Assembly (NCBI GenBank): GCA_021778935.1
Contig: JAJYBQ010000040.1
Location: forward strand, 1 to 12,772
Source of the DNA: Pseudomonadota bacterium
GTDB taxonomy: Bacteria; Pseudomonadota; Gammaproteobacteria; Burkholderiales; Burkholderiaceae
Direction: 5' to 3'
Length of the DNA stretch: 12,772 bases
A program made the translations under genes and the position numbers. The notes beneath the pieces are model-generated. The model was given only the letters and a program-made list of their open reading frames with translations, had not been told where the DNA came from and ran no database searches. Positions 1-8,274 of this stretch are shown piece by piece. Position 1 is the first letter of the stretch, and every line of letters begins with the position of its first letter.

Positions 1-13
1 TCCTCGTACACCA

Positions 14-250
14 CCCCTCTCCCGCAAGCGGGAGAGGGGGTGATTCCGGGCATTTCCCATCCGTCGATCCTGCGAAGCAACCCCTCTTCAGCAAGCGGGA
101 GAGGGGGCGATTCCGGGCATTTCCCATCCGTCGATCCTGCGAAGCAACCCCCTCTCCAGCAAGCGGGAGAGGAGGTGATTCCGGGCATTTCCCATCCGTC
201 GATCCTGCGAAGCAACCCCCTCTCCCGCTTGCGGGAGAGGGCGGGGGTGA
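14..250. repeat. Three tandem ~67-bp repeats with REP-like hairpins
   Basis: A 38-bp conserved block (starts ATTCCGGGCATTTCCC, ends GCGAAGCAA) occurs at 43-80, 110-147 and 178-215, giving periods of 67 and 68 bp. Each block is bounded by a GC-rich palindrome. The first palindrome (14-39) has 12-bp arms CCCCTCTCCCGC / GCGGGAGAGGGG around AA. The last (218-241) has 11-bp arms around TT and is followed by GGGGGTGAGGGC. The two middle palindromes (about 81-106 and 148-175) have mutated left arms. The palindrome resembles the CCCTCTCCCGC...GCGGGAGAGGG elements scattered between genes in many GC-rich proteobacteria; that comparison is from memory. No open frame here has convincing coding character. 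The array lies just after the prsK stop, so its hairpins could also end transcription or protect the 3' end of the mRNA. Confidence 0.85.
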
Positions 251-266
251 GGGCATGCGCACGGGG

Positions 267-2429
267 CTATCCTAATCCAGGAACACCAGTACGGTCTTCC
301 GATTCGGTCACCCTTTCCCGCGGAAATCGCAACGTGAACGTCGTCCCGACACCAGGTGCGCTGGTCACGCGGACGTCGCCGCCCAGCGCGCGCACGGTTT
401 CGCGGACCTGATACGCGCCGATGCCCATGCCTTGCGATCCCTTGGTGCTGTCGAAGGGGCGGAACAGGCGTTCGCGCAGGAACTCGGCGTCCATGCCGCA
501 TCCCGTATCGACGACCACGAGCCGGGCCTCGTCGGCGCCGACGTCGAGCATGACGGTGATGCGGCCATCTGCGGGCGTGGCATCCTGGGCGTTGCGCAGG
601 AGGTGCTCGATCGCGGCTTCGAGTTTGGCCGGGTCGGCGACGATGCGCGCGTGGGTCAGTTCCGGCGCGGCGGGGACGGGCTGCCGGTCGCGGCAGCGCT
701 GCACGGCGCTGCGCACGATGTCGTCGAGCGCCACCGATTTCGTTGCCGGCGCGGCCGATCCGCCCTTGATCTGCTGGATCAGGCCGTTGATGCGGCCGGC
801 GGCGTTGGCGATGGTGCGCACGGCATCGTCGACGAACTCCGGCTTGTGCTTGTGGCGCGGGGCGTTGTCGACGATGAGCTGCATCTGCGCGGCCGAGTTC
901 TTGAGGTCATGCATCATGAAGGCGACGAGCCGGTTGTACGCCTCGAACTGGCGGGCCTGCCCCAGGCTGCGGTCGGTATCCTGCTGGACGATGTGCACGG
1001 CGATGTGCTGCCCGGTCATCCGCATCAGGTCATAGTCTTCATAGGTCAGATCGAACGGCCCCGGCGGCGCCTGCAGCAGGATCATGCCGAGCAGGCGCTC
1101 GCGATGGAGGACGGGCATGAGCACCCGCCAGTTCGATACGCCCTGCAACCAATCGGGCAGGTCGACGTTTTCGTATTGCTCGGGTGCGCCGCGGTACGCA
1201 TCGAGGTCGATGACCGTCCGGCTGCGTTCGAGGTAGCGGGCGAGTTCGCTCCCGGCGGGCAGGGCGTGGGCGCGGCGCAGCCCGGCTGCCTCCGCCGGCC
1301 AGGAGGTGACCGGCACGAACGCCGCGCCGGAGTGATCGCCGAACTCCTCACGGACCAGGAACACCGCTTCGGGGCTTTCGAAGATCTGGGCGACCGCACG
1401 CGCCGCGGCACGCCGCACGTCCGGTTCGCCGGGTTCGGCAAGCGTGTCGACGAAGCGCAGCCATTCGATGCGGTAATCGTATTTGTTGCGATAGAAGTGG
1501 GTGGCGAGAAAGCGCTTGATCCGGCGCCGCGCCTCGACCGAGGCGAGCGAGGCGACGAGCACGATCGCGGCGCCGGCGACGAAGACGATCTGGATCGCGC
1601 CGCCCCAACTGCCGCCGAAGCGGCGCAGCGCGTAGCCGACGGCGGCGATCGCCGCCATGTAGGTTCCGGCGGCGACGAAGGTTGCGGCATAGAAGACCGC
1701 CTGCCGGGAAACGAAGACCTCGAGCGACCAGTCCGGGCTGCGCCGGGCGGCGAGTACGAGCAGCGGCACGGCGAGCGTGTCGACCAGTCCCCGGGCGTTC
1801 CACGAGGTGACGCCGATCTCCTGGAGCAGTTCCGCCTGGGAGTAGAGATAGAGGTCGTAGGCGCACAGCAGCGCGACGCCGATCACCAGCGGCCGCAGCG
1901 CCCAGCGGCCGCTGGCGTTGGCGTTGCGGTAGAGTTGTTCGAGCGCGACGAAGACCGCGATCGCCATGAACAGGCCGGCGCGGACCAGGGGGGCCTGCGC
2001 GGCGTGGCGAAAACTCTCGGGGTCGACCACCGCCAGGAACGGGCCGAGGGCGAGGACCGCCAATCCGAGCGCCGCCGCGCCGACCCGCCAGGGGCGCGGA
2101 AATACCACCTGGTTGAGGCCGACGATCGCGAGCAGCCAGGCGACATCCCGCCCCATTTCGAGCAGATAGTCCAGGAATGGCAGAAAGGTGCCGTGCGCGC
2201 TTTGCACAGCGAGGACCGCGGCCCAGATCGCCGTGGCGAGGGATGCGACGCCGAGGGCAATGCCGGCGCGACTCGTCGCTCCCGCCGCCTGGAGGATGCG
2301 CGCCCGCCGTTCGGCGGCGCCGCCGGAGCGCATACCGCGCCGCCCCAGGGCGCCGATGAACAGCACGGCGGCGAGCAGCAGAAACGCCGCCGACGCCGTC
2401 GCGTAGCTGAGCGCGCCGAAGGTGTTCAA
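267..2429 (-). CDS. prsK: PEP-CTERM system membrane histidine kinase PrsK
   Basis: A 720-residue sensor histidine kinase. Residues 1-300 carry repeated hydrophobic segments (about 10-28, 58-76, 95-110, 117-135, 150-165, 178-196, 215-228, 245-267, 278-297), making a multi-span membrane sensor. Residues about 325-480 look like a GAF domain. The phospho-acceptor box is HDLKN with His507. The ATPase domain shows the N box (HLLRNAQDA, Asn613), G1 box DTGCGM (641-646), F box FRPFDSTK (656-663) and G2 box GMGIGAY (667-673). This layout and the HDLKNSAAQ box match PrsK of exosortase clusters, which works with the sigma-54-type regulator PrsR. The best start is TTG at 2429: it lies just before the first membrane segment and 24 bp after the upstream stop, and no ATG precedes it. 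Spacing suggests one operon with the upstream sugar transferase. PrsR is not visible downstream before the window ends. Confidence 0.92.
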   Translation of the reverse strand: MNTFGALSYATASAAFLLLAAVLFIGALGRRGMRSGGAAERRARILQAAGATSRAGIALGVASLATAIWAAVLAVQSAHGTFLPFLDYLLEMGRDVAWLLAIVGLNQVVFPRPWRVGAAALGLAVLALGPFLAVVDPESFRHAAQAPLVRAGLFMAIAVFVALEQLYRNANASGRWALRPLVIGVALLCAYDLYLYSQAELLQEIGVTSWNARGLVDTLAVPLLVLAARRSPDWSLEVFVSRQAVFYAATFVAAGTYMAAIAAVGYALRRFGGSWGGAIQIVFVAGAAIVLVASLASVEARRRIKRFLATHFYRNKYDYRIEWLRFVDTLAEPGEPDVRRAAARAVAQIFESPEAVFLVREEFGDHSGAAFVPVTSWPAEAAGLRRAHALPAGSELARYLERSRTVIDLDAYRGAPEQYENVDLPDWLQGVSNWRVLMPVLHRERLLGMILLQAPPGPFDLTYEDYDLMRMTGQHIAVHIVQQDTDRSLGQARQFEAYNRLVAFMMHDLKNSAAQMQLIVDNAPRHKHKPEFVDDAVRTIANAAGRINGLIQQIKGGSAAPATKSVALDDIVRSAVQRCRDRQPVPAAPELTHARIVADPAKLEAAIEHLLRNAQDATPADGRITVMLDVGADEARLVVVDTGCGMDAEFLRERLFRPFDSTKGSQGMGIGAYQVRETVRALGGDVRVTSAPGVGTTFTLRFPRERVTESEDRTGVPGLG

Positions 2430-2453
2430 CCGGGTCCGGGTGCCCTGCGCGGG

Positions 2454-3878
2454 TTACCGCGCGCCTTCGCCGCGCAGCACGACGCGGATGGTCTCGAACA
2501 GGATCCGGAGGTCCAGGGCGAGCGAGTGGTTCTTGACGTAATAGAGATCGAACTGCAGCTTGCGCCGGGAGTCCTCGAGCGTGGCGGCATAGTTGAACCG
2601 CACCTGCGCCCAGCCGGTGAGGCCGGGCCGCACGCTGTGGCGCACGTCGTAGAACCGGATGTCGTTCTTGAGTTGTTCGACGAAGGCCGGCCGCTCGGGC
2701 CGCGGCCCGACGATGCTCATTTCGCCCCGCAACACGTTGAGCAACTGCGGCATTTCGTCGATCCGGGTCTTGCGGATGATGCGACCCACCCGCGTGACAC
2801 GGGGATCGCCCGCGCCGGCCCAGCGGGCGCGGCCGTCGGCTTCGGCGTCGGTGCGCATGCTGCGGAACTTGAGCACCTGGAATGTGCGGCCCTTGAGACC
2901 GACGCGCTCCTGGCGGTAGATGACCGGGCCTTCGCTTTCCATGACGATCGCGGCCGCGGCGATCGCCATGAGCGGCAGGCCCAGGATGAGCAGGATGGTC
3001 GAGGCGACGACGTCGGTCGTCCGTTTGGCGACGCGGCGCAGCAGGCCTTGTTCGAATCCGCGGCCATAGATGAGCCAGCTCGCCTTCAGCGAGTCGAGCG
3101 GAAACTCGCCATGCACGCGTTCGTAGAATGCGGTCTTGTCGGTGATCCGCACGCCGCGGATGCGGCATTCGAGCATGTCGCGCAGCGGCAGCACGCCGCC
3201 GCGTTGTTCGCGTTCGGCGACCACGATTTCGTTGGCCCTGGCGCGCTGCACCAGGGCCACCAGATCGTCGCACTGCAGGATCGGCGTCTGGCCATTGAGC
3301 GTGGTTGCGGCCGAGGCTCCCGAATTGGTCGTCGGCACGACGCCGACGATCTCGATCCCGCGTTGCGGGTTGCGCGTCAGCGTGTCGACGAGGTCCTGCG
3401 CGTCCGGACCGGTGCCCAGCACCAGGACGCGCCGCGCCGCCGGGCCGCACTGCTGCAGCAGGAAGAGCGCCGGCCGCACCGATGCGACGAGGAGGGTGTA
3501 CGGGAACAGGAACACCGGGGTGCCGATCGTCGGCCCGTTCAGGTTGGGCGCGAGGGCGCGGACCGCAATGTAGAAAATCACCGTATCGACCGCAGCGGCG
3601 GCGATCGCCCGCACGAACACGGCCGTGCGCGACGGGTAGCGGGTGGCGCGGTAGAGTCCCGCGACGAGGTTGGTGCCGAGGAGCATCGCGGCGAACGCGC
3701 CCGCGAAGGCCATGGTGAACGGCGTTCGCCATGCGTCGGCGTGGCGCGCCAGCTCGCCGCTGCCGTCGATCACCGACAGTGCGAAGAGCAATCCCCCGAA
3801 GGCCAGCACCCAATCGCCGGGCCATTGCAGCCAGTGCCCGTTTGCAACCCTGGGCAGTGCGCTTATTCGTGTGTTCAT
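2454..3878 (-). CDS. TIGR03013-type PEP-CTERM-associated sugar transferase (polyprenyl-phosphate sugar phosphotransferase)
   Basis: A 474-residue membrane protein that transfers a sugar-1-phosphate from a nucleotide sugar to undecaprenyl phosphate, the first step of exopolysaccharide assembly. Four N-terminal membrane spans (about 22-38, 53-75, 88-107, 118-140) precede a nucleotide-binding-like domain (VLVLGTGPDA, 151-160). A further hydrophobic segment (289-312) leads into the catalytic bacterial sugar transferase domain: YRQERVGLKG (321-330), FQVLKFRSMR (333-342), RKTRIDEMPQLLNVLRGEMS (369-388), VGPRPERP (390-397) and RPGLTGWAQV (417-426). Length and motifs match the XrtA-associated glycosyltransferase group. 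The ATG at 3878 is chosen because the open frame upstream lacks coding character. ATG at 3917 is an alternative that adds 13 residues. Neither has a strong ribosome-binding site. It shares a likely transcript with prsK. Confidence 0.9.
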   Translation of the reverse strand: MNTRISALPRVANGHWLQWPGDWVLAFGGLLFALSVIDGSGELARHADAWRTPFTMAFAGAFAAMLLGTNLVAGLYRATRYPSRTAVFVRAIAAAAVDTVIFYIAVRALAPNLNGPTIGTPVFLFPYTLLVASVRPALFLLQQCGPAARRVLVLGTGPDAQDLVDTLTRNPQRGIEIVGVVPTTNSGASAATTLNGQTPILQCDDLVALVQRARANEIVVAEREQRGGVLPLRDMLECRIRGVRITDKTAFYERVHGEFPLDSLKASWLIYGRGFEQGLLRRVAKRTTDVVASTILLILGLPLMAIAAAAIVMESEGPVIYRQERVGLKGRTFQVLKFRSMRTDAEADGRARWAGAGDPRVTRVGRIIRKTRIDEMPQLLNVLRGEMSIVGPRPERPAFVEQLKNDIRFYDVRHSVRPGLTGWAQVRFNYAATLEDSRRKLQFDLYYVKNHSLALDLRILFETIRVVLRGEGAR

Positions 3879-3940
3879 AAGGCGATGCACCAATGCAAAA
3901 CGACATTTCCGCCGCATGGGAGTCCGGCTGGACACCCCAC

Positions 3941-3956
3941 GCGGAACGCGTTCCGC
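3941..3956. promoter_or_regulatory. Perfect 16-bp palindrome, candidate operator
   Basis: GCGGAACGCGTTCCGC reads identically on both strands. It sits 63-78 bp upstream of the chosen start of the sugar transferase, within its probable leader or promoter. A symmetric site of this length suits a dimeric repressor or activator, but the regulator is unknown. It would be coding only if the transferase began much further upstream. Confidence 0.4.
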
Positions 3957-4058
3957 CAGAAAGGCCGTTTTAGCGGACGATCCTGACAGGAATGTGGCAA
4001 TTCCGAACTGCTCGCGGTATGCCGATCGCCAACCAGGCGACCGATCCACGAGGCCGGA

Positions 4059-4088
4059 ATCCTACCGTAAATATGGTACGAAAAGCAA
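4059..4088 (-). promoter_or_regulatory. Possible sigma-70-like promoter for sugar transferase-prsK
   Basis: On the minus strand TTGCTT (4083-4088) and TAGGAT (4059-4064) are separated by 18 bp, inside an AT-rich patch with TACC...GGTA inverted arms. The match to consensus is modest. Transcription would start roughly 170 bp before the sugar transferase start. Confidence 0.25.
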
Positions 4089-4113
4089 TGGAAACCTGGC
4101 TGGGCATCCGGAG

Positions 4114-4129
4114 AAAATGACTTCGGTCA
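4114..4129 (-). terminator. Weak stem-loop with T run after the kinase gene
   Basis: On the minus strand TGAC-CGAA-GTCA is followed directly by TTTT. The stem is only 4 bp (one G-T pair may extend it), so this is at best a weak terminator for the kinase transcript. Read-through into the sugar transferase is plausible. Confidence 0.2.
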
Positions 4130-4244
4130 CAACTTCGGTACCCCCGGGGCAGGTTTTCGGGCGGCCTTCCTCCCACCTACGTACTACCCACCGCATATCG
4201 GCGGGAACCGGGGAAGCTTGAGGGCGGCGCACCGTCCGGCCGTG

Positions 4245-6731
4245 TCAGCCCGCCTGCCGCATGGCCAGCACCGCCTGGTTGCGCAGGGTCTTGAGCAGGC
4301 CGAGTTCCTCGGCACTGAAATGCAGTGTCGCGGCCGAGGCGCTGTCGCCGTAGATCAGGCCCACCGTGCGCTTTTTCTGGGCGATGGGCAGCAGCACTAG
4401 GCCGCGTGCGCCGAGCTCGCGCCGGTACCAATCGGGAACGTGTGCGCGCACCTTCTCGGCGTCGAGGTCGGTAACGCAGAGGTCCACGCCCATCACCGTG
4501 GCGGCGTAGAACAGGTCGCGGTCGCCGTGCAGGGGCAGAGCGAGTTTCTGCCTCACGAACGTGTCGGCGCCGGGGCCGAAGCCATAGCGGCAGCGCAGCG
4601 CCTGGCGGGGTGCATCGAGGATGAACAGCAGCACGCGGTCGAAGCCGATTGCGCGGTACATGGTTTCCAGGATGATCCGCAGCACGTCCTGCAGCGGCTG
4701 CTCGCCTACCAGGGAGTTGGTGATGTCCTGGATGCCGGCGGCGAGCAGCGCCTGGCGCTTGCCGGGTGCGGCGGGCGCGTCCGGATCCGCGGCGGCGCCC
4801 GAGTCCAGAGCGGCGTCGGCGCTGAGGTGCTGGGTGAGCACGATCTGGCGCACGGTGTCGGGCCCGCCGCCCGGGGCCGCCTGCGGCTTGGGCGGTGCCG
4901 CCGGGTTCCAGTCGCGGGCTTTCCTGGCAAACCCGCTGCGGGCGACGCCGTGGCCCAGGGTCTCGGCATCGCGCATCAGCGCGGCGGTGGCGTCCTGGAC
5001 CGCGGCGTTGAGCACGCGCTCGTGGATGCCGGTCGCCGGGCCGTAGCGCGCGAGCAGGGCGCGGACCTGCTGAGGGCGCGCGGGTTCTTCGCCGGCACGG
5101 ATGATTTCCGAGAGTTCGTTGGTCAGGCCGGCGAGCAGCCGCAGCCGCTCCGGTTCCCGCGCCGGACGTACGGTGCCGGGGCTGGCGACGGCGCGCATGC
5201 CGGTGCGGAGGTCGTCCGGCAGGTTCCATGCCTTGGCGACGCCGATGCCGAGATCCTCGTAGCGCAGGCCCAGGACCTGGAGCGAGGCGCGGTCCTCATC
5301 CCAGCCGTGGGTCTGCATCGCGCGCGTGACGGCCAGCGCTTCTTCGTGGAGATAGAACGTCGCCAGCAGCTTGCCCAGGCGGTGGAACATGGCGCAGACG
5401 AACGCCTGTTCCGCGTTCTGGGTGTCGGTGTTCCGCGCCAGTTCGCGGGCCAGCAGGCCGCTGAAGTAGGCACCGATGGCGAGGTCCTTGAGCGCGGCGG
5501 CGTTGGCGTGCTCGTGGAGGTGCTCGAACAACGTGAGCGACATCGCGAGGTTGCGCACGGTGTTGAAGCCGACGATGGCGATGGCCCGCGAAACCGTGCT
5601 GATCTCGCCGCCGAATTGCGTGAACTGCGAGGCGTTGACGAGCTTGAGCAGGCGGGTCGTGAGTGCGAAGTCCTTGAGGATCATGTCGCACAGTACGGAG
5701 ATCGGCTCGCGATCGGAGGCAACGGCGCGGTTGACGGCCGTGATCGTCGCCGACATCGCCGGGAAGTCGCCCTTGTGGCGGATTCGTCGCAGCAGGTAGT
5801 CCAGGGTGCCGGTGCCGGCGTCGGTCTGGGCATCGACGTCCGGGTGCAGGTATTCGTGCAGGGCCTTGGCCATCTCGGCCGCGCTGGCGAATCGCTCGTC
5901 GGGGTTCTTCGCCAGCGCTTTCATCAACAGGCCGTCGAGGCGGGCGTCGACGCCGTCGGACCGCTGCGAGGGCAGGACGAAATCCTCTTCGACGATGCGC
6001 CGGACGATTTCGCGCGGGCTGCCGCCCTCGATCGGCGGCATGCCGGTGACCATCTCGTAGAGTACGACGCCGAGCGCGAACTGGTCGCCGGCCGGGACGA
6101 ACGCCCGCTGCGTGATCGATTCGGGCGCGACGTACGACGGCGTCCCGGTGAGGTCGCGGGAGGCGGCGCCGCCCGCCTGGATGCGCCGGGCGATGCCGAA
6201 GTCCATCAGGCGTGGCACGCCGTCGGGGGCGATCATGATGTTCGCGGGCTTGATGTCGCGATGGATGATGCCGCGTTCATGGGCGTATGCGATGCCCTGC
6301 GCCAGGGCGATGGCGATCTCGACGGCCTGGGCGACGGGCAGCGGGCCGCCTGCGCGCAACACGGCGGCGAGGGTCTTGCCCTCGACATATTCGAAGACGA
6401 GATAGGGCGTGCCGGCGTGCTCGCCGGCGTCGTGGAGTGGCACGATGTTCGGGTGGGACAGCGTGGCCACGATGCGTGCCTCGTCGAGCAGGGACGCGAT
6501 TCCGTCGCGCCGCAAACCGCCGCCGGGGTCGAGCCGGAGCGTCTTGACCGCGACCTGGCGGTCAAGACGGGGGTCGAGCGCCCGATACACCGATCCTTCC
6601 GCGCCGGTTCCGAGCGTGGCGAGGATCTCAAAGCGGGCGATGTGGGTTGGGGGGGCGGGCGCGCTCGTTTTCGTCTCCCTGCGAAAAACGGACGGCGGTC
6701 CGGGTCGCGCCGGATCGGATCGCCATCCCAT
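4245..6731 (-). CDS. Ser/Thr protein kinase-HDOD-GAF fusion protein
   Basis: An 828-residue, apparently soluble signalling protein. The Hanks-type kinase spans about 33-295: glycine loop GTGAEGSVYR (41-50), ATP lysine in AVKTL (K63), helix C Glu84, catalytic loop HRDIKPAN (157-164, Asp159), DFG (177-179) and APE (202-204). All key residues are present, so it should be active. An HDOD domain follows (about 320-520), recognised from GDFPAMSAT, LLKLVNASQF and AIVGFNTVRNLAMS. A linker rich in Ala and Pro (about 605-660) leads to a GAF domain (about 663-825) with IGFDRVLLFILD and VGLIYGD. HDOD domains often sit in c-di-GMP or stress-response regulators and GAF domains bind small ligands; what this protein senses is unknown. 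ATG at 6731 is used because the kinase fold begins about 30 residues later; only an A-rich stretch precedes it. A role in controlling the neighbouring polysaccharide genes is inference from position. Confidence 0.9.
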   Translation of the reverse strand: MGWRSDPARPGPPSVFRRETKTSAPAPPTHIARFEILATLGTGAEGSVYRALDPRLDRQVAVKTLRLDPGGGLRRDGIASLLDEARIVATLSHPNIVPLHDAGEHAGTPYLVFEYVEGKTLAAVLRAGGPLPVAQAVEIAIALAQGIAYAHERGIIHRDIKPANIMIAPDGVPRLMDFGIARRIQAGGAASRDLTGTPSYVAPESITQRAFVPAGDQFALGVVLYEMVTGMPPIEGGSPREIVRRIVEEDFVLPSQRSDGVDARLDGLLMKALAKNPDERFASAAEMAKALHEYLHPDVDAQTDAGTGTLDYLLRRIRHKGDFPAMSATITAVNRAVASDREPISVLCDMILKDFALTTRLLKLVNASQFTQFGGEISTVSRAIAIVGFNTVRNLAMSLTLFEHLHEHANAAALKDLAIGAYFSGLLARELARNTDTQNAEQAFVCAMFHRLGKLLATFYLHEEALAVTRAMQTHGWDEDRASLQVLGLRYEDLGIGVAKAWNLPDDLRTGMRAVASPGTVRPAREPERLRLLAGLTNELSEIIRAGEEPARPQQVRALLARYGPATGIHERVLNAAVQDATAALMRDAETLGHGVARSGFARKARDWNPAAPPKPQAAPGGGPDTVRQIVLTQHLSADAALDSGAAADPDAPAAPGKRQALLAAGIQDITNSLVGEQPLQDVLRIILETMYRAIGFDRVLLFILDAPRQALRCRYGFGPGADTFVRQKLALPLHGDRDLFYAATVMGVDLCVTDLDAEKVRAHVPDWYRRELGARGLVLLPIAQKKRTVGLIYGDSASAATLHFSAEELGLLKTLRNQAVLAMRQAG

Positions 6732-7035
6732 CGATCGTTTTTCTTTTTATTCGGGATTCCCGCGCTGGAGAATTCCGTCCTTTGCTGCATTGTGCTCGCA
6801 GCCATTGCCGGCGGTGGCGGGAAAAACGGCGCAGACGCGGGGCTATCCGCGCGTTCGGTCGGCGTGGGGAAACGTCTCGAACATTTCGGGCGGAGGCGGT
6901 CGGGAGGAGTCCATATCGGCGCCGCGACAGCCCGGCACGCAATCCCGAAGAGCACGCCAATGCCGACCTTGGGCGATAAAATTCGCCGGAGCGGCAACAT
7001 CGCGCAGGAAAAAACTGTCGGACGCTACTGCGTGG
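6732..7035. other. Intergenic region upstream of the kinase gene
   Basis: This 304-bp gap lies between the glycosyltransferase stop and the kinase start, both on the minus strand, so it should hold the kinase promoter. I see no convincing gene and no clear -35/-10 pair. An 11-bp palindrome CGGGATTCCCG (6752-6762) lies 21-31 bp before the kinase start, beside an A/T-rich stretch, and could be an operator. Confidence 0.5.
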
Positions 7036-8274
7036 TTATATATCTTCCGCGGCTCCGTCAGACCCGGCATCGAACATTGCCGTCACCCTCGCCGCTTCGG
7101 TGATCGCACGGTACTTCGTCAAGGCGTCCTGCCAGGTAAATTCCACCGCAACGCGATCACGCATTCTCTCGCCCATTTTCCGGGAGGCGACCGGGTCGTT
7201 CAGTATTGTCCGCAGGGCATGGGCAAGGTCTGCCGGAGCATCCGGCGGGACCAGAAACCCGGTACGTCCGTGCACGACCAGTTCCGGAACACCCCCGACG
7301 GCGCTCGCGACTATGGGAACTCCCAAAGCCCCTGCCTCGGCAAGCACGATACCGAAGGGCTCCTCACGACTCGGCAACGCAAACAAGACCGCATTGCGGA
7401 GAAAATCGGGAATCTCTTCGTGGGGTCGATCTGGAAAGAAATGAACCCGCCGTTCGACCCCTTTGCGCACACACAGATCGCGTAGGGAAGGCAATGCAAC
7501 ATCCGACGCACCGACCAAGACCAAGTCAATATCGGGGTATTCCTCGGAGATTTCTGCAAACGCCCCAATCAGCACGTCCTGCCCCTTTTTCCACTGAAAC
7601 CTCCCTACACTAAGGATGTACCGCCCTTGCATCGGCCTGGGAGCCCCCCTCCTCAAGGAGGTGAAATACTCCATATCGATCCCGTTATAGACAATGGCCG
7701 GCGCCACGGCGCCATCAACCGCCAGAACGAGCCGATCGCCAAGATCCTTGGAGCAGACTACGGCGGCGCTTGCGCGCAGAAGACACTCCCTCCACCTACG
7801 GATCGTTTTGCTCGACGCATCTTGAAGATCGGTGATGTCCTTCCCGTGAAACGACAACAGCAAGGGCAATGTCGGAGAACAGCGGCGACGGAAACGATCC
7901 AGCGTGAATGCAAGCGGACCAACGTAATGAAGATTCACGGCGCAAATTCGTAACTCAGCACAAAATTGCGCGAATCGTTCCCGAAACCGTTTCTCCCAAA
8001 ACCAATACGCCCCACGGGCCTTCCAACTCGCGTCCGGGTCAAACGGCTGGATACGCCAGCGCACAGTCCTGATCCCATGCACCTCATCCCAAATCGGCTC
8101 CGTGGCGTTCCAGTCGCCGCAAAGCACGATCGGGTCGTAGCAGCCCGTACGCTGCATTTCCCGTGCAAGGTTGAATACCACCTGATTGACCCCGCCGGTC
8201 AGCACTGAAAACGACCAGGGAAGCACAAACAGGTAGCCCGGCCGTTTATCGCCGAATCCGCGGTCGACCGCCAT
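7036..8274 (-). CDS. Glycosyltransferase family 4 (GT-B fold)
   Basis: A 412-residue retaining glycosyltransferase that would move a sugar from a nucleotide donor to a growing glycan at the cytoplasmic membrane face. The N-terminal half has the acceptor-side loop LTGGVNQVVFNLAREM (25-40) and SFHGKDI (141-147). The C-terminal donor-binding half begins at YILSVGRFQWKKGQDVLI (219-236) and has the EX7E motif in SREEPFGIVLAEAGALG (302-318, E305 and E313) and VGGVPELV (326-333). There is no signal peptide or membrane span. ATG at 8274 is chosen: GGGGA lies just upstream and the fold starts about 12 residues later. ATG at 8343 is an alternative, and the open frame runs back to 8484. Codon use and GC content are looser than in the flanking genes, suggesting later acquisition. 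Donor and acceptor cannot be told from sequence. It probably serves surface polysaccharide synthesis. Confidence 0.88.
   Translation of the reverse strand: MAVDRGFGDKRPGYLFVLPWSFSVLTGGVNQVVFNLAREMQRTGCYDPIVLCGDWNATEPIWDEVHGIRTVRWRIQPFDPDASWKARGAYWFWEKRFRERFAQFCAELRICAVNLHYVGPLAFTLDRFRRRCSPTLPLLLSFHGKDITDLQDASSKTIRRWRECLLRASAAVVCSKDLGDRLVLAVDGAVAPAIVYNGIDMEYFTSLRRGAPRPMQGRYILSVGRFQWKKGQDVLIGAFAEISEEYPDIDLVLVGASDVALPSLRDLCVRKGVERRVHFFPDRPHEEIPDFLRNAVLFALPSREEPFGIVLAEAGALGVPIVASAVGGVPELVVHGRTGFLVPPDAPADLAHALRTILNDPVASRKMGERMRDRVAVEFTWQDALTKYRAITEAARVTAMFDAGSDGAAEDI

Larger units (their letters stand above)
3879..4244. other. Intergenic region between kinase and sugar transferase
   Basis: This 366-bp gap has no convincing gene. 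Its middle part is clearly more AT-rich than the flanking genes, as expected for a promoter region. It holds a perfect 16-bp palindrome, a possible minus-strand promoter and a small stem-loop, each listed separately. No good -24/-12 sigma-54 site (GG and GC at the proper spacing) was found by eye, although PrsR-type regulators act through sigma-54. Confidence 0.6.

Noticed and set aside
14..250. CRISPR-like repeat array
   Set aside because: The whole ~67-bp unit repeats, including what would be spacers, so there are no unique spacers; no cas genes are nearby.
1348..3906. 852-codon open frame on the minus strand
   Set aside because: Out-of-frame shadow of the sugar transferase and prsK; it is Arg/Pro/Ala-rich and crosses the boundary between two real genes.
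432..3986. 1184-codon open frame on the plus strand
   Set aside because: It is antisense to prsK and the sugar transferase, both with complete family motifs. Long antisense frames are common in GC-rich DNA, and its product is a low-complexity mix of charged residues.
6233..7000. Signal-peptide-like frame on the minus strand starting near 7000
   Set aside because: Its first 30 residues are hydrophobic by chance; the frame runs out of phase through the kinase gene and has no ribosome site or family similarity.
4440..7103. 887-codon open frame on the plus strand
   Set aside because: Antisense to the kinase-HDOD-GAF gene, with no recognisable domain and low-complexity composition.
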